64,000 nucleotides of DNA from Chryseobacterium sp. JAH (GTDB lineage Bacteria; Bacteroidota; Bacteroidia; Flavobacteriales; Weeksellaceae), in NCBI RefSeq assembly GCF_001507335.1, contig NZ_LMAH01000001.1, positions 62,001 to 126,000 of the forward strand. Direction: 5' to 3'. The notes below the pieces were generated by a model. The model was not told the DNA's origin, ran no database searches, and saw nothing but the letters and a program-made list of their open reading frames with translations. Positions 49,594 to 58,951 of this stretch are shown one piece after another (the first letter of the stretch is position 1; the number at the start of each line of letters is the position of its first letter). A program made the position numbers and the translations under genes.

Positions 49594-51129
49594 ATGAAAA
49601 ATAAAAGATTTTTATATAAAGGATTATCTGTTTTATTTTTAGCAGGTATAGGTTTCGGATCAGTATCATGTAATGACAGCAATCTTGAAGATGTAGAAAA
49701 CACAGGAACTTTCGATACACAAAATTATTTTCAAAATGAAGAGCAGTCTTTCAGTGCTCTTGTAGGAGTATATGATTTGTTGAGAAAATACTCTGGAGGC
49801 TTTGAAAACAATGTGACTTTCTTCAATGCCGCTTCAGACGATTTTTTCTCCGGCGGAGGAAGTTCTACCGATGGCGCTGGTATTCAGGGAATGTCTAATT
49901 TCACTATTAATCCAATCATCATGCCTCCAAGTTATTGGAAAGATTATTATCAGGGCATCGCAAGAGCAAATCTTCTTATAGACAGAATTCCTAATGCAAC
50001 AATGAATGAGCAAACCAGAAAAAGATTTGTTGCAGAAGCTAAAACTTTGAGATCGCTCTATTATTTCGAATTGGTAAGAATGTTTGGCAGAATTCCTTTG
50101 ATTTTAAAGCCAATTAAAGTGAGTGATGATTACTACAATATTCCTCAGGTTTCAACTGCAGATATCTACGCACTGATAGAAAGTGATCTCGAATCTTCAC
50201 TGGCAGACCTTCCAGTCACTACTGCGGGAGCTGAGAAAGGCAGAATTACACAGGGAACCGCCCGGGCTATTTTAGGTAAAATTTATTTATACAATAAAAA
50301 ATATGCAAATGCCGCTGCACAATTTGAGCAGGTCAACGGAACTCCGGGAGGAACGAGCATATATGGTTATAAACTGGTGAATAATTTTGCAGATCTTTGG
50401 GTTATAGATAATAAATTCACCACAGAATCTGTACTGGAAGTAATGCACACTAATAAAGGAAATTCTGACTGGGGATTTTGGGGTTCAGGAAAAGATGAAG
50501 GAAATTCTATCAATGTGATGTTGGGAATTATTTCTTACGGTAAAGTTTCAACGGTGCCTAACAATGACGCTCCAAGTATTTATTCAGGATGGGGTTTTAA
50601 TCCAATTACTGAAGATTTATTTAATTTTATGCAGGGTGATCCACGTTTAAACGCGACTATTTTTAATGGTAAGAAATTTAAGCAAGAGGGAAAAATAACA
50701 TATTCTGGAGGTTACAAGGACACTGGGTATTTTCTAAATAAATTTTTACCTCGTACTACAGATACCAGTCCTTTACCAGGAGCTACAGAACTTAATTTCC
50801 GTCAGAACTACATGGCTATAAGATTAGCAGACACATATTTGATGGAAGCAGAAGCATTAAACGGATCGGGAGTAAGAGCTCAGGCATTGTTAGATGCTGT
50901 CAGAGCAAGAGTTGGCTTAGCATCTGTACCAGTTTCTCTGCAGGCAATCAAAGATGAAAGAAGAAGAGAATTAGCTGGTGAAGGTCATCGATTCTTTGAT
51001 TTAGTAAGATGGGGTGACGCTCCTGCAAAATTAGGTGCAAGAGGGTTTACTGCTGGTAAAAATGAAATTTTACCAATTCCTTTTAACGAGCTTACAAACA
51101 CAGCTTTGATACAAAATCCTAATTATTAA
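49594..51129 (+). CDS. RagB/SusD family surface glycan-binding lipoprotein
   Basis: Lid-like lipoprotein that binds oligosaccharides over the SusC pore. The 511-residue protein has lipobox SVSC with Cys26, the TPR-like SusD core with YYQGIARANLLIDRIP near 105-120, FVAEAKTLRSLYYFELVRMFG near 134-154 and GTARAILGKIYLYN near 213-226, and the conserved C-terminal part with RLADTYLMEAEALN and DERRRELAGEGHRFFDLVRWGD, ending LIQNPNY. It is immediately downstream of susC and one base before the first GH30 gene, so it is the second gene of the catabolic operon. Specificity is inferred from the enzymes. Confidence 0.95.
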   Translation: MKNKRFLYKGLSVLFLAGIGFGSVSCNDSNLEDVENTGTFDTQNYFQNEEQSFSALVGVYDLLRKYSGGFENNVTFFNAASDDFFSGGGSSTDGAGIQGMSNFTINPIIMPPSYWKDYYQGIARANLLIDRIPNATMNEQTRKRFVAEAKTLRSLYYFELVRMFGRIPLILKPIKVSDDYYNIPQVSTADIYALIESDLESSLADLPVTTAGAEKGRITQGTARAILGKIYLYNKKYANAAAQFEQVNGTPGGTSIYGYKLVNNFADLWVIDNKFTTESVLEVMHTNKGNSDWGFWGSGKDEGNSINVMLGIISYGKVSTVPNNDAPSIYSGWGFNPITEDLFNFMQGDPRLNATIFNGKKFKQEGKITYSGGYKDTGYFLNKFLPRTTDTSPLPGATELNFRQNYMAIRLADTYLMEAEALNGSGVRAQALLDAVRARVGLASVPVSLQAIKDERRRELAGEGHRFFDLVRWGDAPAKLGARGFTAGKNEILPIPFNELTNTALIQNPNY

Positions 51130-51130
51130 G

Positions 51131-52561
51131 ATGAAGTTTCACAATTCATATAGTTTCTTTTCAAAGAGTACTGCACTGCTTTTCAGCGGTGTGGTACTTT
51201 TATCTTTAGGCGCATGTACATCAACAATTACTACGAAAGATCAGGTTCAGTCATGGCTTACAAAAGGTGATGAAAGTATAAAATTAAAACAGCAGTTACC
51301 CTTGGTTTTTGTGAACACATCCAACAACTTTCAGAATATTGAAATTGACGATACTCAAAAGTTTCAATATGTTGACGGTTTCGGATTTACATTGACTGGC
51401 GGAAGTGTTGAAGTAATCAACCGTCTGTCTCCGTCTAAAAGAAAAGCTTTGCTACAGGAACTTTTCGGGAAAGATGAGAATTCTATTTCTATCAGTTATT
51501 TAAGATTAAGCATTGGCGCCTCTGATTTGGATAGCGAAGTTTTTTCTTATGATGATTTACCTCAGGGACAAACTGATCCCACTTTATCTAAATTTAATTT
51601 GGCGAGGGATAAAGATCTTATTTTGATGTTAAAAGAAATTTTAGCCATCAATCCTAAAATTAAAATCATTGCAGCTCCTTGGTCGCCTCCCGTTTGGATG
51701 AAGGATAATGGGAAATCAATTGGAGGAAGCTTGAAACCTGAATTTTATGATGTTTATGCAAAATACTTTGTAAAATATATTCAGGGAATGCAAAAGGAAG
51801 GAATTACCATTGATGCAATCACTCCTCAAAATGAGCCCCTACATCCGGGAAATAATCCCAGTTTGCTGATGGTTTCAGATCAACAGAGAGATTTTATTAA
51901 ACAAAGTTTAGGTCCAATTTTTAAGTCAAACAACATTAAAACTAAAATTGTCGTTTACGATCACAATTGCAACAAACCCGAATATTCCATAAACATTTTA
52001 AATGATACTGAAGCAAATCAATATATCGACGGTTCAGCTTTTCATTTATACGAAGGTGATATTTCAGCATTGAATACGGTTCACGATGCACATCCAAATA
52101 AAAATTTATATTTCACAGAGCAATGGACGGGTGCAAAAGGAACCTTTATTGAAGATTTAAATTGGCATACAAAAAACGTTGTCATCGGTTCGATGAGAAA
52201 CTGGAGCAAAATCGCTTTGGAATGGAATTTAGCAAACGACACTGAATTTAAACCCCACACTCCCGGAGGTTGTACAGAATGCAAAGGTGCTATCACTGTT
52301 TCAGATAAAGAAAACTTTACAAGAAATGTAGGATATTATATCATTGCTCATGCTTCGAAATTTGTTCCTGCCAATTCTCAGAGAATTTCATCAACGCAAA
52401 CAGATAATCTTTCAACAGTGGCTTTTAAAACTCCCTCTGGAAAAACAGTATTGATCGTTCAGAATTACAGTAAAAAAGATGAAAATTTCAATATTAAATA
52501 TAAAAATAAAACAGCTTCTGCAAATATTACGGCAAGCTCAGTCGCAACTTATATTTTTTAA
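51131..52561 (+). CDS. Glycoside hydrolase family 30 lipoprotein (first copy)
   Basis: Retaining glycosidase of 476 residues anchored by a lipobox (LGAC, Cys29), so it is probably at the outer membrane. GH30 features: YVDGFGFTLTGG near 80-91, YLRLSIGASD near 123, AAPWSPPVWMKDNG near 181-194, the acid/base glutamate E235 in TPQNEPLHPG and the nucleophile E330 in LYFTEQWTG, followed by SMRNWSKIALEWNL and a small beta-domain. Family members cleave beta-1,6-glucan, glucosylceramide or xylan; together with GH16 and GH3 the beta-1,6-glucan activity is most likely. It starts one base after the susD stop. Confidence 0.9.
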   Translation: MKFHNSYSFFSKSTALLFSGVVLLSLGACTSTITTKDQVQSWLTKGDESIKLKQQLPLVFVNTSNNFQNIEIDDTQKFQYVDGFGFTLTGGSVEVINRLSPSKRKALLQELFGKDENSISISYLRLSIGASDLDSEVFSYDDLPQGQTDPTLSKFNLARDKDLILMLKEILAINPKIKIIAAPWSPPVWMKDNGKSIGGSLKPEFYDVYAKYFVKYIQGMQKEGITIDAITPQNEPLHPGNNPSLLMVSDQQRDFIKQSLGPIFKSNNIKTKIVVYDHNCNKPEYSINILNDTEANQYIDGSAFHLYEGDISALNTVHDAHPNKNLYFTEQWTGAKGTFIEDLNWHTKNVVIGSMRNWSKIALEWNLANDTEFKPHTPGGCTECKGAITVSDKENFTRNVGYYIIAHASKFVPANSQRISSTQTDNLSTVAFKTPSGKTVLIVQNYSKKDENFNIKYKNKTASANITASSVATYIF

Positions 52562-52736
52562 ATTAATTTTACAATTCTAATGAGATAAAGACGTTGTGAT
52601 CTTTGATAAGTAAATCGAAGATTTTACGAAGCGAAATGGCTTTGTGGAACTTAAAAATAGTAAACATTTTAAAAAAAATGTGCACTTTATGCTCAAATTT
52701 TCATCACATTACCTTACGGTTTAAAACTAATTAAAA

Positions 52737-54959
52737 ATGAAAAAACTCTGTTTTATATTATCATTTACAGCATTTGGATTCTATGCCTTCGGACAAAAAA
52801 CAAATGACCAGAAAGTTTCTGAACTATTGTCTACAATGACCCTAGAAGAAAAAGTAGGACAGCTTGTTCAATATAGCGGTTTTGAATATGCAACAGGCCC
52901 TCAGAATTCTAATTCTGCAAACGTATTAAATGAAATAAAACAAGGAAAGGTAGGCTCGATGCTCAATGTAGCCGGAGCGGAAGAAACCAGGAAATTTCAG
53001 GAACTGGCTTTAAAATCAAGATTAAAAATTCCGATGTTGTTCGGTCAGGATGTGATTCATGGATACAGAACAACTTTTCCTGTGAATTTGGGTCAGGCCG
53101 CAAGCTGGGATTTGAATTTAATTGAAAAATCTGAAAGAATTGCGGCTACAGAAGCTTCTGCATACGGAATTCACTGGACGTTTGCACCAATGGTTGACAT
53201 TGCAAGAGATCCGCGATGGGGCAGAGTGATGGAAGGATCAGGTGAAGATACATATTTGGGAACCCTGATTGGTTTGGCAAGAATCAAAGGTTTTCAGGGA
53301 AAAGGCTTAGGGAACCTCGACGCCATCATGGCCTGTGCAAAACACTTTGCAGCATATGGATCGGCAGTGGGCGGAAGAGATTACAATTCGGTTGATATGA
53401 GTTTAAGACAATTAAGTGAAACCTATTTACCTCCCTTTAAAGCAGCTGCAGAAGCGGGTGTTGCAACTTTTATGAATTCTTTTAACGATATCAATGGAAT
53501 TCCGGCAACAGCAAACAAATATATTTTAAGAGATTTATTAAAAGATCATTGGAAGTATCAGGGTTTTGTAGTTTCAGACTGGGGAAGTATTGGAGAAATG
53601 GTTCCTCACGGTTATGCAAAAGATAATAAAGAAGCTGCAGAAAAAGCAATCAATGCAGGTAGCGATATGGATATGGAAAGCCGTGCATATATGGCTGAAC
53701 TTCCAAACTTAGTAAAAGAAGGAAAGGTTGATCCTAAACTAATTGATGATGCAGTAAGAAGAATTTTACTGAAGAAATTTGAGATGGGATTGTTTGATGA
53801 TCCTTACAGATTCAGCAATGACAAAAGACAGAAAGAGCAATTAAATAATCACGAAAATAGAAAATTTGGAAGGGTGTTTGGTTCAAAAAGTATTGTTTTG
53901 TTAAAGAATCAAAAGAATATTCTTCCACTTTCAAAAACTACGAAAACGATTGCATTGATAGGTCCTTTCGGAAAAGAAACCGTTGCCAATCACGGATTTT
54001 GGTCAGTTGCTTTCAAAGATGATAATCAACGAATTGTCACTCAGTTTGACGGAATTAAAAATCAGTTAGATAAAAATTCAACGTTATTGTATGCAAAGGG
54101 TGCAAATGTTGATGATCAGGACAAATCGATGTTTACCGAAGCTGTAGAAACGGCAAAAAAAGCAGATGTGGTCATTATGACTTTAGGAGAAGGACACGCA
54201 ATGAGTGGAGAAGCGAAAAGCAGAAGTGATCTTCATTTTTCTGGCGTTCAGGAAGATTTGCTGAAGGAAATTGCTAAAACCGGAAAACCGATTATTTTAA
54301 TGATTAACGCAGGAAGACCTTTGGTTTTCGATTGGGCTGCTGACAATATTCCGACCATTGTTTACACTTGGTGGTTGGGAACTGAAGCAGGGAATTCTAT
54401 AGCAGATGTACTTTTCGGAACGGTTAATCCAGCTGGTAAATTACCAATGACTTTTCCGAGAACGGTTGGTCAGGTTCCCATTTACTACAATCATTATAAT
54501 ACTGGAAGACCGGCTAAGAATAATACAGACAGAAACTATGTTTCGGCATATATCGATTTGGATAACGACCCGAAATTTCCTTTTGGATATGGTTTAAGCT
54601 ATACCCAGTTTAAATATGCTGACATGAAGTTAAGTTCTACAAATCTGAAAGGAAATCAGAATTTAAATATCAGTGTCAACGTTTCCAACAAAGGAAATTA
54701 TGATGGGGAAGAAGTGGTGCAGTTGTACATCAGAGATTTGGTGGGAAAAGTTGTAAGACCGGTAAAAGAATTAAAGGGTTTTCAAAAGGTTTTCATTAAA
54801 AAAGGCGAAAGCAAAACAATCAGTTTTACATTAAGTCCGGAAAGTTTAAAATTCTATGACGATGCCTTGAACTATGATTGGGAAGCAGGAGAATTTGAGA
54901 TTATGGTGGGAACTGATTCTCAAAATGTTCAGACAAAGAGAATTAATTGGGAAAAATAA
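52737..54959 (+). CDS. bglX: Glycoside hydrolase family 3 beta-glucosidase
   Basis: Exported 740-residue enzyme (signal peptide 1-20, ending YAFGQ) that removes terminal glucose from beta-glucosides. The (beta/alpha)8 domain has LFGQDVIHGYRTTFP near 101-115, FAPMVDIARDPRWGR near 149-163, KHFAAYG near 202 and the nucleophile D281 in VVSDWGSI. The second domain has VIMTLGEGHAMSGEAKSR near 478-495 with the likely acid/base glutamate, and the chain ends in a fibronectin-like domain (PVKELKGFQKVFIKKGE). It matches BglX in order and length. A 175-bp gap separates it from the upstream GH30 gene, and a hairpin follows it. Confidence 0.93.
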   Translation: MKKLCFILSFTAFGFYAFGQKTNDQKVSELLSTMTLEEKVGQLVQYSGFEYATGPQNSNSANVLNEIKQGKVGSMLNVAGAEETRKFQELALKSRLKIPMLFGQDVIHGYRTTFPVNLGQAASWDLNLIEKSERIAATEASAYGIHWTFAPMVDIARDPRWGRVMEGSGEDTYLGTLIGLARIKGFQGKGLGNLDAIMACAKHFAAYGSAVGGRDYNSVDMSLRQLSETYLPPFKAAAEAGVATFMNSFNDINGIPATANKYILRDLLKDHWKYQGFVVSDWGSIGEMVPHGYAKDNKEAAEKAINAGSDMDMESRAYMAELPNLVKEGKVDPKLIDDAVRRILLKKFEMGLFDDPYRFSNDKRQKEQLNNHENRKFGRVFGSKSIVLLKNQKNILPLSKTTKTIALIGPFGKETVANHGFWSVAFKDDNQRIVTQFDGIKNQLDKNSTLLYAKGANVDDQDKSMFTEAVETAKKADVVIMTLGEGHAMSGEAKSRSDLHFSGVQEDLLKEIAKTGKPIILMINAGRPLVFDWAADNIPTIVYTWWLGTEAGNSIADVLFGTVNPAGKLPMTFPRTVGQVPIYYNHYNTGRPAKNNTDRNYVSAYIDLDNDPKFPFGYGLSYTQFKYADMKLSSTNLKGNQNLNISVNVSNKGNYDGEEVVQLYIRDLVGKVVRPVKELKGFQKVFIKKGESKTISFTLSPESLKFYDDALNYDWEAGEFEIMVGTDSQNVQTKRINWEK

Positions 54960-54980
54960 ATATAAGTTTATAAAACTGAG

Positions 54981-55001
54981 AGCGGGATGAAACCCGCTTT
55001 T
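54981..55001 (+). terminator. Hairpin after the GH3 gene
   Basis: AGCGGG (54981-54986), loop ATGAAA, CCCGCT (54993-54998), then TTT. Short but GC-rich; it may reduce read-through into the GH16 gene. Confidence 0.6.
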
Positions 55002-55171
55002 GGTGGTAGAAAACTTAGCGTAAATTGTAAGGAGCAAAGAATGACCTCAAGTAGCTCATTAAGATAGCTTCATCAAATCAATGAAATTGATTCAAACTTT
55101 GCTCGTGAGATAGTATTTCAAAATAAATCTTTTGTGTTAAAAAAAGCTTTGTAAAACATTAAACTTAAAAA

Positions 55172-55981
55172 TTGAATATAAAATTTCTAAATATCATCAA
55201 TATCTTGATCGGAGGAACTCTAATTTTTTCATCATTATACTGTGCGTCCAACAAACCTGATCCAAACAGAAAACTAATCTGGAGCGACGAGTTTAAGAAC
55301 AGAGGACTACCAGATTCCACAAAATGGAATTACGATGTAGGTGGCCACGGATTCGGAAATGAGGAAGCTCAGTTTTATACCAAAAACAGAATAGAAAACG
55401 CAAGGGTTGAAAACGGAAATTTAGTTATTGAAGCTAAAAGAGAAAGTTGGGAAGAGAATAAATACACGTCAGCAAGACTTTTAACCAAAGGAAAATTTTC
55501 ATTTAAATATGGCACTATTGAAGTTCGTGCAAAACTTCCGAAAGGTCGCGGAACCTGGCCTGCCATCTGGATGTTGAGTGAAGAGATAAAAGAATGGCCT
55601 AATGACGGAGAGATAGATATTATGGAGCACGTAGGATACAATCAGGGATTTATTCATGCTTCCATTCATACAAAAAATTATAATCATTTAAAGGCAACCC
55701 AAAAAACGGATACGCTGAAGGTAGCAGATGCCAGTGAAAAATTTCATATTTATAAAGCTGACTGGACTCCTGATAAAATCGATTTTTATATCGATAACAA
55801 AAAGTTCTTTTCCTACGAGAATGAAACCAAAACGTATGAAACCTGGCCTTTTGATAAACCATACTTTATTATTTTAAACTTGGCAGTTGGCGGAATGTGG
55901 GGTGGAAAAGAAGGAATCGACGATACTATTTTCCCTCAGAAGTATTATATTGATTACGTAAGAGTGTATAAAAATAACTAA
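55172..55981 (+). CDS. Glycoside hydrolase family 16 lipoprotein (laminarinase type)
   Basis: Endo-acting beta-1,3-glucanase candidate of 269 residues. The lipobox SLYC places Cys24 as lipid anchor. The beta-jelly-roll shows LIWSDEF near 35, FGNEEAQFYT near 61, KYGTIEVRAKLPKGRGTWPA (conserved run) near 112-131, the catalytic core GEIDIMEHVG with E147 nucleophile, D149 and E152 acid/base (E-x-D-x-x-E), then HASIHT and WTPDKIDFYID. This form fits the bacterial laminarinase subgroup. The only start that keeps the signal sequence is TTG 55172; there is no ATG nearby. It should cut the beta-1,3 backbone at the cell surface. Confidence 0.93.
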   Translation: MNIKFLNIINILIGGTLIFSSLYCASNKPDPNRKLIWSDEFKNRGLPDSTKWNYDVGGHGFGNEEAQFYTKNRIENARVENGNLVIEAKRESWEENKYTSARLLTKGKFSFKYGTIEVRAKLPKGRGTWPAIWMLSEEIKEWPNDGEIDIMEHVGYNQGFIHASIHTKNYNHLKATQKTDTLKVADASEKFHIYKADWTPDKIDFYIDNKKFFSYENETKTYETWPFDKPYFIILNLAVGGMWGGKEGIDDTIFPQKYYIDYVRVYKNN

Positions 55982-56044
55982 TGTGGGGAGATTCGACAAA
56001 ATTTTTAAACGCTCATTAAGGAGTAAAGAAAAGAAAGAAAAAAT

Positions 56045-57484
56045 ATGAAGAAATTAGTGGTAAGTTGTTTTGTAGTCGGAATGACTTTTAATGCAAATGC
56101 ACAAAACTATTGGAAAAAAAATGCAGGAAACACAGCAAAGGTAATTTTAACCAATTCTAAAACCAGCGAAAAAATGGTTGAGAAGGGAATGGTGAAATTC
56201 GAAAAAATGGCTCAGCCCAAAGAAACCGACGCCTGTATTTTCGTGGATCCCGATTATAAATATCAGAAATTAATTGGAATTGGTGGAGCAATCACCGATG
56301 CGTCTGCTGAAACTTTTTATAAACTTCCAAAGAATAAGCAGAAAGAAATAATTGAAGCCTATTATGGAAAAAACGGTTTAGGCTACACGGTTGTTCGTAC
56401 TAATATGAACTCTTGTGATTTTTCAAGTGATTCTTACACTTATGTAACTGAAAATGATCAATCCTTAAAATCTTTTAATGTAGCGCATGATGAGAAGTTT
56501 AAAATCCCAATGATCAAGGAAGCACAGAAAGCTATTGGAAACAACTTTACCTTTTACTTCTCTCCATGGAGCCCTCCATCTTGGATGAAATCTAATAAAA
56601 GTATGCTGAAAGGGGGAAGATTGGAAAATCCATTTTACCAGACCTGGGCAGATTATTACATTAAATTCATCAAAGAATACGAAAAAAGAGGAATTAATGT
56701 TTGGGGACTTACCATTCAAAATGAACCAATGGCAACACAGACTTGGGAATCTTGTATTTATACGGCTGAGGAAGAAGGGGAGTTTCTTAAAAATAATTTG
56801 GGACCTACACTTTGGAAAAATGGTTTTAAAGACAAAAAAGTAATGATCTGGGATCACAACCGTGATTTGATTTATCAAAGAGCCACAACAACATTAAGTG
56901 ATCCTGAAACCTCAAAATATGCCCACGGAATCGGTTATCACTGGTATGAAACATGGAACAATAAAACCCAGCTATTCGATAATTTGTTGGAAACTCAAAG
57001 AGCTTTTCCGGATAAATTTTTAGCCTTTACCGAAGGTTGTAAGGAGCAATTTGATATGTCTAAAATTTACGATGTTAGTTTAGGTGAACTGTACGGAAGA
57101 AATATGATCAACGATTTTAATAAGGGCACCGCTTTATGGACAGATTGGAACGTTCTTCTTGATGAAACAGGTGGACCCAACCATGTTGGTAATTTTTGCT
57201 TTGCACCGATTATTGCAGACACGAAAACAGGCGAAGTTCATTATACTTATGAATATTATTACGTAGGTCACGTCTCAAAATTTATAAAACCCAACGCACA
57301 GAGAATCGGAACTTCATCAAACCGAGCAGCATTAACATCGACTACTTTTATGAATGAAAATGGTCAATTGGTAACTGTCATCATGAATGATTCTGATAAT
57401 GATATCGATACCAATCTCTGGATAGAAGGAATGTCTGCCAAATTATCTGCACCTGCACACTCTATACAGACTGTAATTTTATAA
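56045..57484 (+). CDS. Glycoside hydrolase family 30 protein (second copy)
   Basis: Exported 479-residue GH30 enzyme with a plain signal peptide (1-19, ending NANAQ) rather than a lipobox, so unlike the first copy it is likely periplasmic. Features: KLIGIGGAITDASAETFYKL near 75-94, VVRTNMNSCDFS near 116, YFSPWSPPSWMKSN near 171-184, acid/base E227 in TIQNEPMATQTWESC and nucleophile E330 in LAFTEGCKEQF. The sequence differs much from the first GH30, so the two are not recent duplicates and may act on different linkage lengths. It is the last gene of the locus and is followed by a strong hairpin. Confidence 0.92.
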   Translation: MKKLVVSCFVVGMTFNANAQNYWKKNAGNTAKVILTNSKTSEKMVEKGMVKFEKMAQPKETDACIFVDPDYKYQKLIGIGGAITDASAETFYKLPKNKQKEIIEAYYGKNGLGYTVVRTNMNSCDFSSDSYTYVTENDQSLKSFNVAHDEKFKIPMIKEAQKAIGNNFTFYFSPWSPPSWMKSNKSMLKGGRLENPFYQTWADYYIKFIKEYEKRGINVWGLTIQNEPMATQTWESCIYTAEEEGEFLKNNLGPTLWKNGFKDKKVMIWDHNRDLIYQRATTTLSDPETSKYAHGIGYHWYETWNNKTQLFDNLLETQRAFPDKFLAFTEGCKEQFDMSKIYDVSLGELYGRNMINDFNKGTALWTDWNVLLDETGGPNHVGNFCFAPIIADTKTGEVHYTYEYYYVGHVSKFIKPNAQRIGTSSNRAALTSTTFMNENGQLVTVIMNDSDNDIDTNLWIEGMSAKLSAPAHSIQTVIL

Positions 57485-57510
57485 CACTTCATATTGATAT
57501 TTTTATTAAG

Positions 57511-57539
57511 AATCGGCGGCACCTTTGGTGCCGCCGATT
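57511..57539 (+). terminator. GC-rich hairpin ending the glucan locus
   Basis: AATCGGCGGCACC (57511-57523), loop TTT, and the exact complement (57527-57539): a 13-bp perfect stem, the most GC-rich structure of the window. The tail is T-rich but not a pure T-run. Confidence 0.85.
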
Positions 57540-57565
57540 TGATTTAACTCAAAAAAAATAACATA

Positions 57566-57599
57566 AAAAAGACCAAAGTATGTTTACTTTGGTCTTTTT
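57566..57599 (-). terminator. Rho-independent terminator of fabI
   Basis: AAAAAGACCAAAGTA (57566-57580), loop TGTT, complementary arm to 57599. On the minus strand it follows the fabI stop by 26 bp and ends in a T-run; also usable from the plus side. Confidence 0.9.
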
Positions 57600-57624
57600 A
57601 TTGCGATTAGAGATCTGTGATCTC

Positions 57625-58431
57625 TTAAAAATCATATTTTTCAATAACTTTCTGAGTAACTCCAGTGTTGCTGAATCCTCCATCGTGGAATAAATTCTGC
57701 ATTGTTACTTTCTTAGTAAGGTCAGAGAACAATGTTACACAGTAATCCGCGCACTCAAGAGCCGATGCATTTCCTAGTGGAGACATATCTTCAGCATATC
57801 CTAAGAAACCTCCGAAACCTTTTACTCCGCTTCCTGCAGTAGTAACTGTTGGAGACTGAGAAACCGTGTTTACACGTACTTTTCTGTCCCCCCAGTAATA
57901 TCCGAAAGTTCTTGCGATGCTTTCCAGGTATGCTTTGTTGTCAGACATATCATTATAATCTGGGAATGTTCTTTGAGCTGCAATATATGTTAAAGCCAAG
58001 ATGCTTCCCCATTCGTTCATACAGTCTTTTGCCCAAGCCGTACGCATTACTTTATGGAAAGAAACCGCTGAGATATCCCAACCTTTTTCTGTCCAGTCGT
58101 AATTCATATCGGTATAATGCTTTCCTTTTCTTACATTCACGGACATTCCTATAGAGTGAAGGATGAAATCTATTTTCCCGAATTTAGCGATAGCAGCATC
58201 AAAAAGTTTATCAAGATCTTCTGTAGAAGTTGCATCTGCACCAATCACTTCAGAACCTGTTTTTTCTGCTAATCCGTTCAATTCTCCCATTCTCAAAGCG
58301 ATAGGAGCGTTAGATAATATAAATTCAGCGCCTTCTTCATGGCATCTCTCAGCAACTTTCCATGCGATAGATTGTTCATTAAGGGCTCCAAAAATAATTC
58401 CTTTCTTCCCTTTAAGTAAACCGTATGACAT
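57625..58431 (-). CDS. fabI: Enoyl-[acyl-carrier-protein] reductase FabI
   Basis: NADH-dependent enzyme for the last reduction of each fatty-acid elongation cycle; target of triclosan-type inhibitors. The 268-residue short-chain dehydrogenase-like protein starts MSYGLLKGKKGIIFGALNEQS with the FabI-type cofactor site, has HSIGMSVNVRKG near 92, and the catalytic tyrosines and lysine as Y149 and Y159-x6-K166 (PDYNDMSDNK). The ending FHDGGFSNTG is typical. All active-site residues are intact. Single gene; an exact -7 box lies at 58455-58462. Confidence 0.95.
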   Translation of the reverse strand: MSYGLLKGKKGIIFGALNEQSIAWKVAERCHEEGAEFILSNAPIALRMGELNGLAEKTGSEVIGADATSTEDLDKLFDAAIAKFGKIDFILHSIGMSVNVRKGKHYTDMNYDWTEKGWDISAVSFHKVMRTAWAKDCMNEWGSILALTYIAAQRTFPDYNDMSDNKAYLESIARTFGYYWGDRKVRVNTVSQSPTVTTAGSGVKGFGGFLGYAEDMSPLGNASALECADYCVTLFSDLTKKVTMQNLFHDGGFSNTGVTQKVIEKYDF

Positions 58432-58454
58432 AATTTTTTAATGTTTAATATCTA

Positions 58455-58462
58455 CAAATGTA
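58455..58462 (-). promoter_or_regulatory. -7 promoter element TACATTTG of fabI
   Basis: Exact TAnnTTTG on the minus strand, read from 58462 to 58455, 23 bp before the fabI ATG. Confidence 0.5.
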
Positions 58463-58486
58463 GCAATAATTTATGTTTGGCACATA

Positions 58487-58522
58487 ATAAAAAACGGAGC
58501 CTTTGTAAAAAGACTCCGTTTT
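58487..58522 (-). terminator. Rho-independent terminator of the 99-residue protein gene
   Basis: AAAACGGAG (58491-58499) pairs with CTCCGTTTT (58514-58522); on the minus strand followed by T-run. Loop 14 bases with possible inner pairs. Confidence 0.85.
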
Positions 58523-58553
58523 CTTTGAATATATTTAAAAGACTGAATTTTTT

Positions 58554-58853
58554 CTAATTCGTTTTTTTGTTCCATTCTGCTTTTACATCTTCAGCAGCAT
58601 CTTTGGTTTTTTCCCAGGCATCGCTTGCGCCATCTTTGATATCTTCCCATGTATCAGAAGCATTTGCTTTCACTCTGTCAAGCCAATCTTCTTGTGTAGC
58701 TTCCTGATCATTATCTCTTTTCTCTTTAATATAATCTCTAGCTTTGTCTGCCAGATCACTGATTTTCCATTTTGCATCAGACGCAGTATCTCTTAATGCA
58801 TTTTCTGTGTTATCAACTGCTTTTTCTGCTTTGTTGTAATCTTGGTTGTCCAT
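58554..58853 (-). CDS. Small hydrophilic helical protein, stress-protein like
   Basis: A 99-residue protein with very high charge, starting MDNQDYNKAEKAVDN. It consists of amphipathic helix repeats of about 11-14 residues (NALRDTASDAKWK, KANASDTWEDIK, DGASDAWEKTKD, DAAEDVKAEW), resembling CsbD/YtxH-type or LEA-like bacterial stress proteins. No signal peptide or cysteine. The frame runs 14 codons further upstream, but that extension is hydrophobic and unlike the family, so ATG 58853 is preferred. Possibly induced by osmotic or envelope stress; inference from composition only. Confidence 0.78.
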   Translation of the reverse strand: MDNQDYNKAEKAVDNTENALRDTASDAKWKISDLADKARDYIKEKRDNDQEATQEDWLDRVKANASDTWEDIKDGASDAWEKTKDAAEDVKAEWNKKTN

Positions 58854-58951
58854 AATATTATTGTATTTGAGTGTTATATGGTATAGAATAAACAAGAACT
58901 ATTCCTAAAAAATTTCTATAATGTTAAATTTTTCATAATTGTTTTCGATTG

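Noticed and set aside
52562..52736. Repeat-like debris (AAGCGAAATGGCTTTGTGG) between the first GH30 and GH3 genes
   Set aside because: Resembles intergenic repeats common in the genus, but with a single copy here it cannot be shown to be a repeat from this window.
56465..56878. 137-codon frame on the minus strand inside the second GH30 gene
   Set aside because: Mirrors the GH30 frame that has full catalytic motifs; no family features or promoter of its own.
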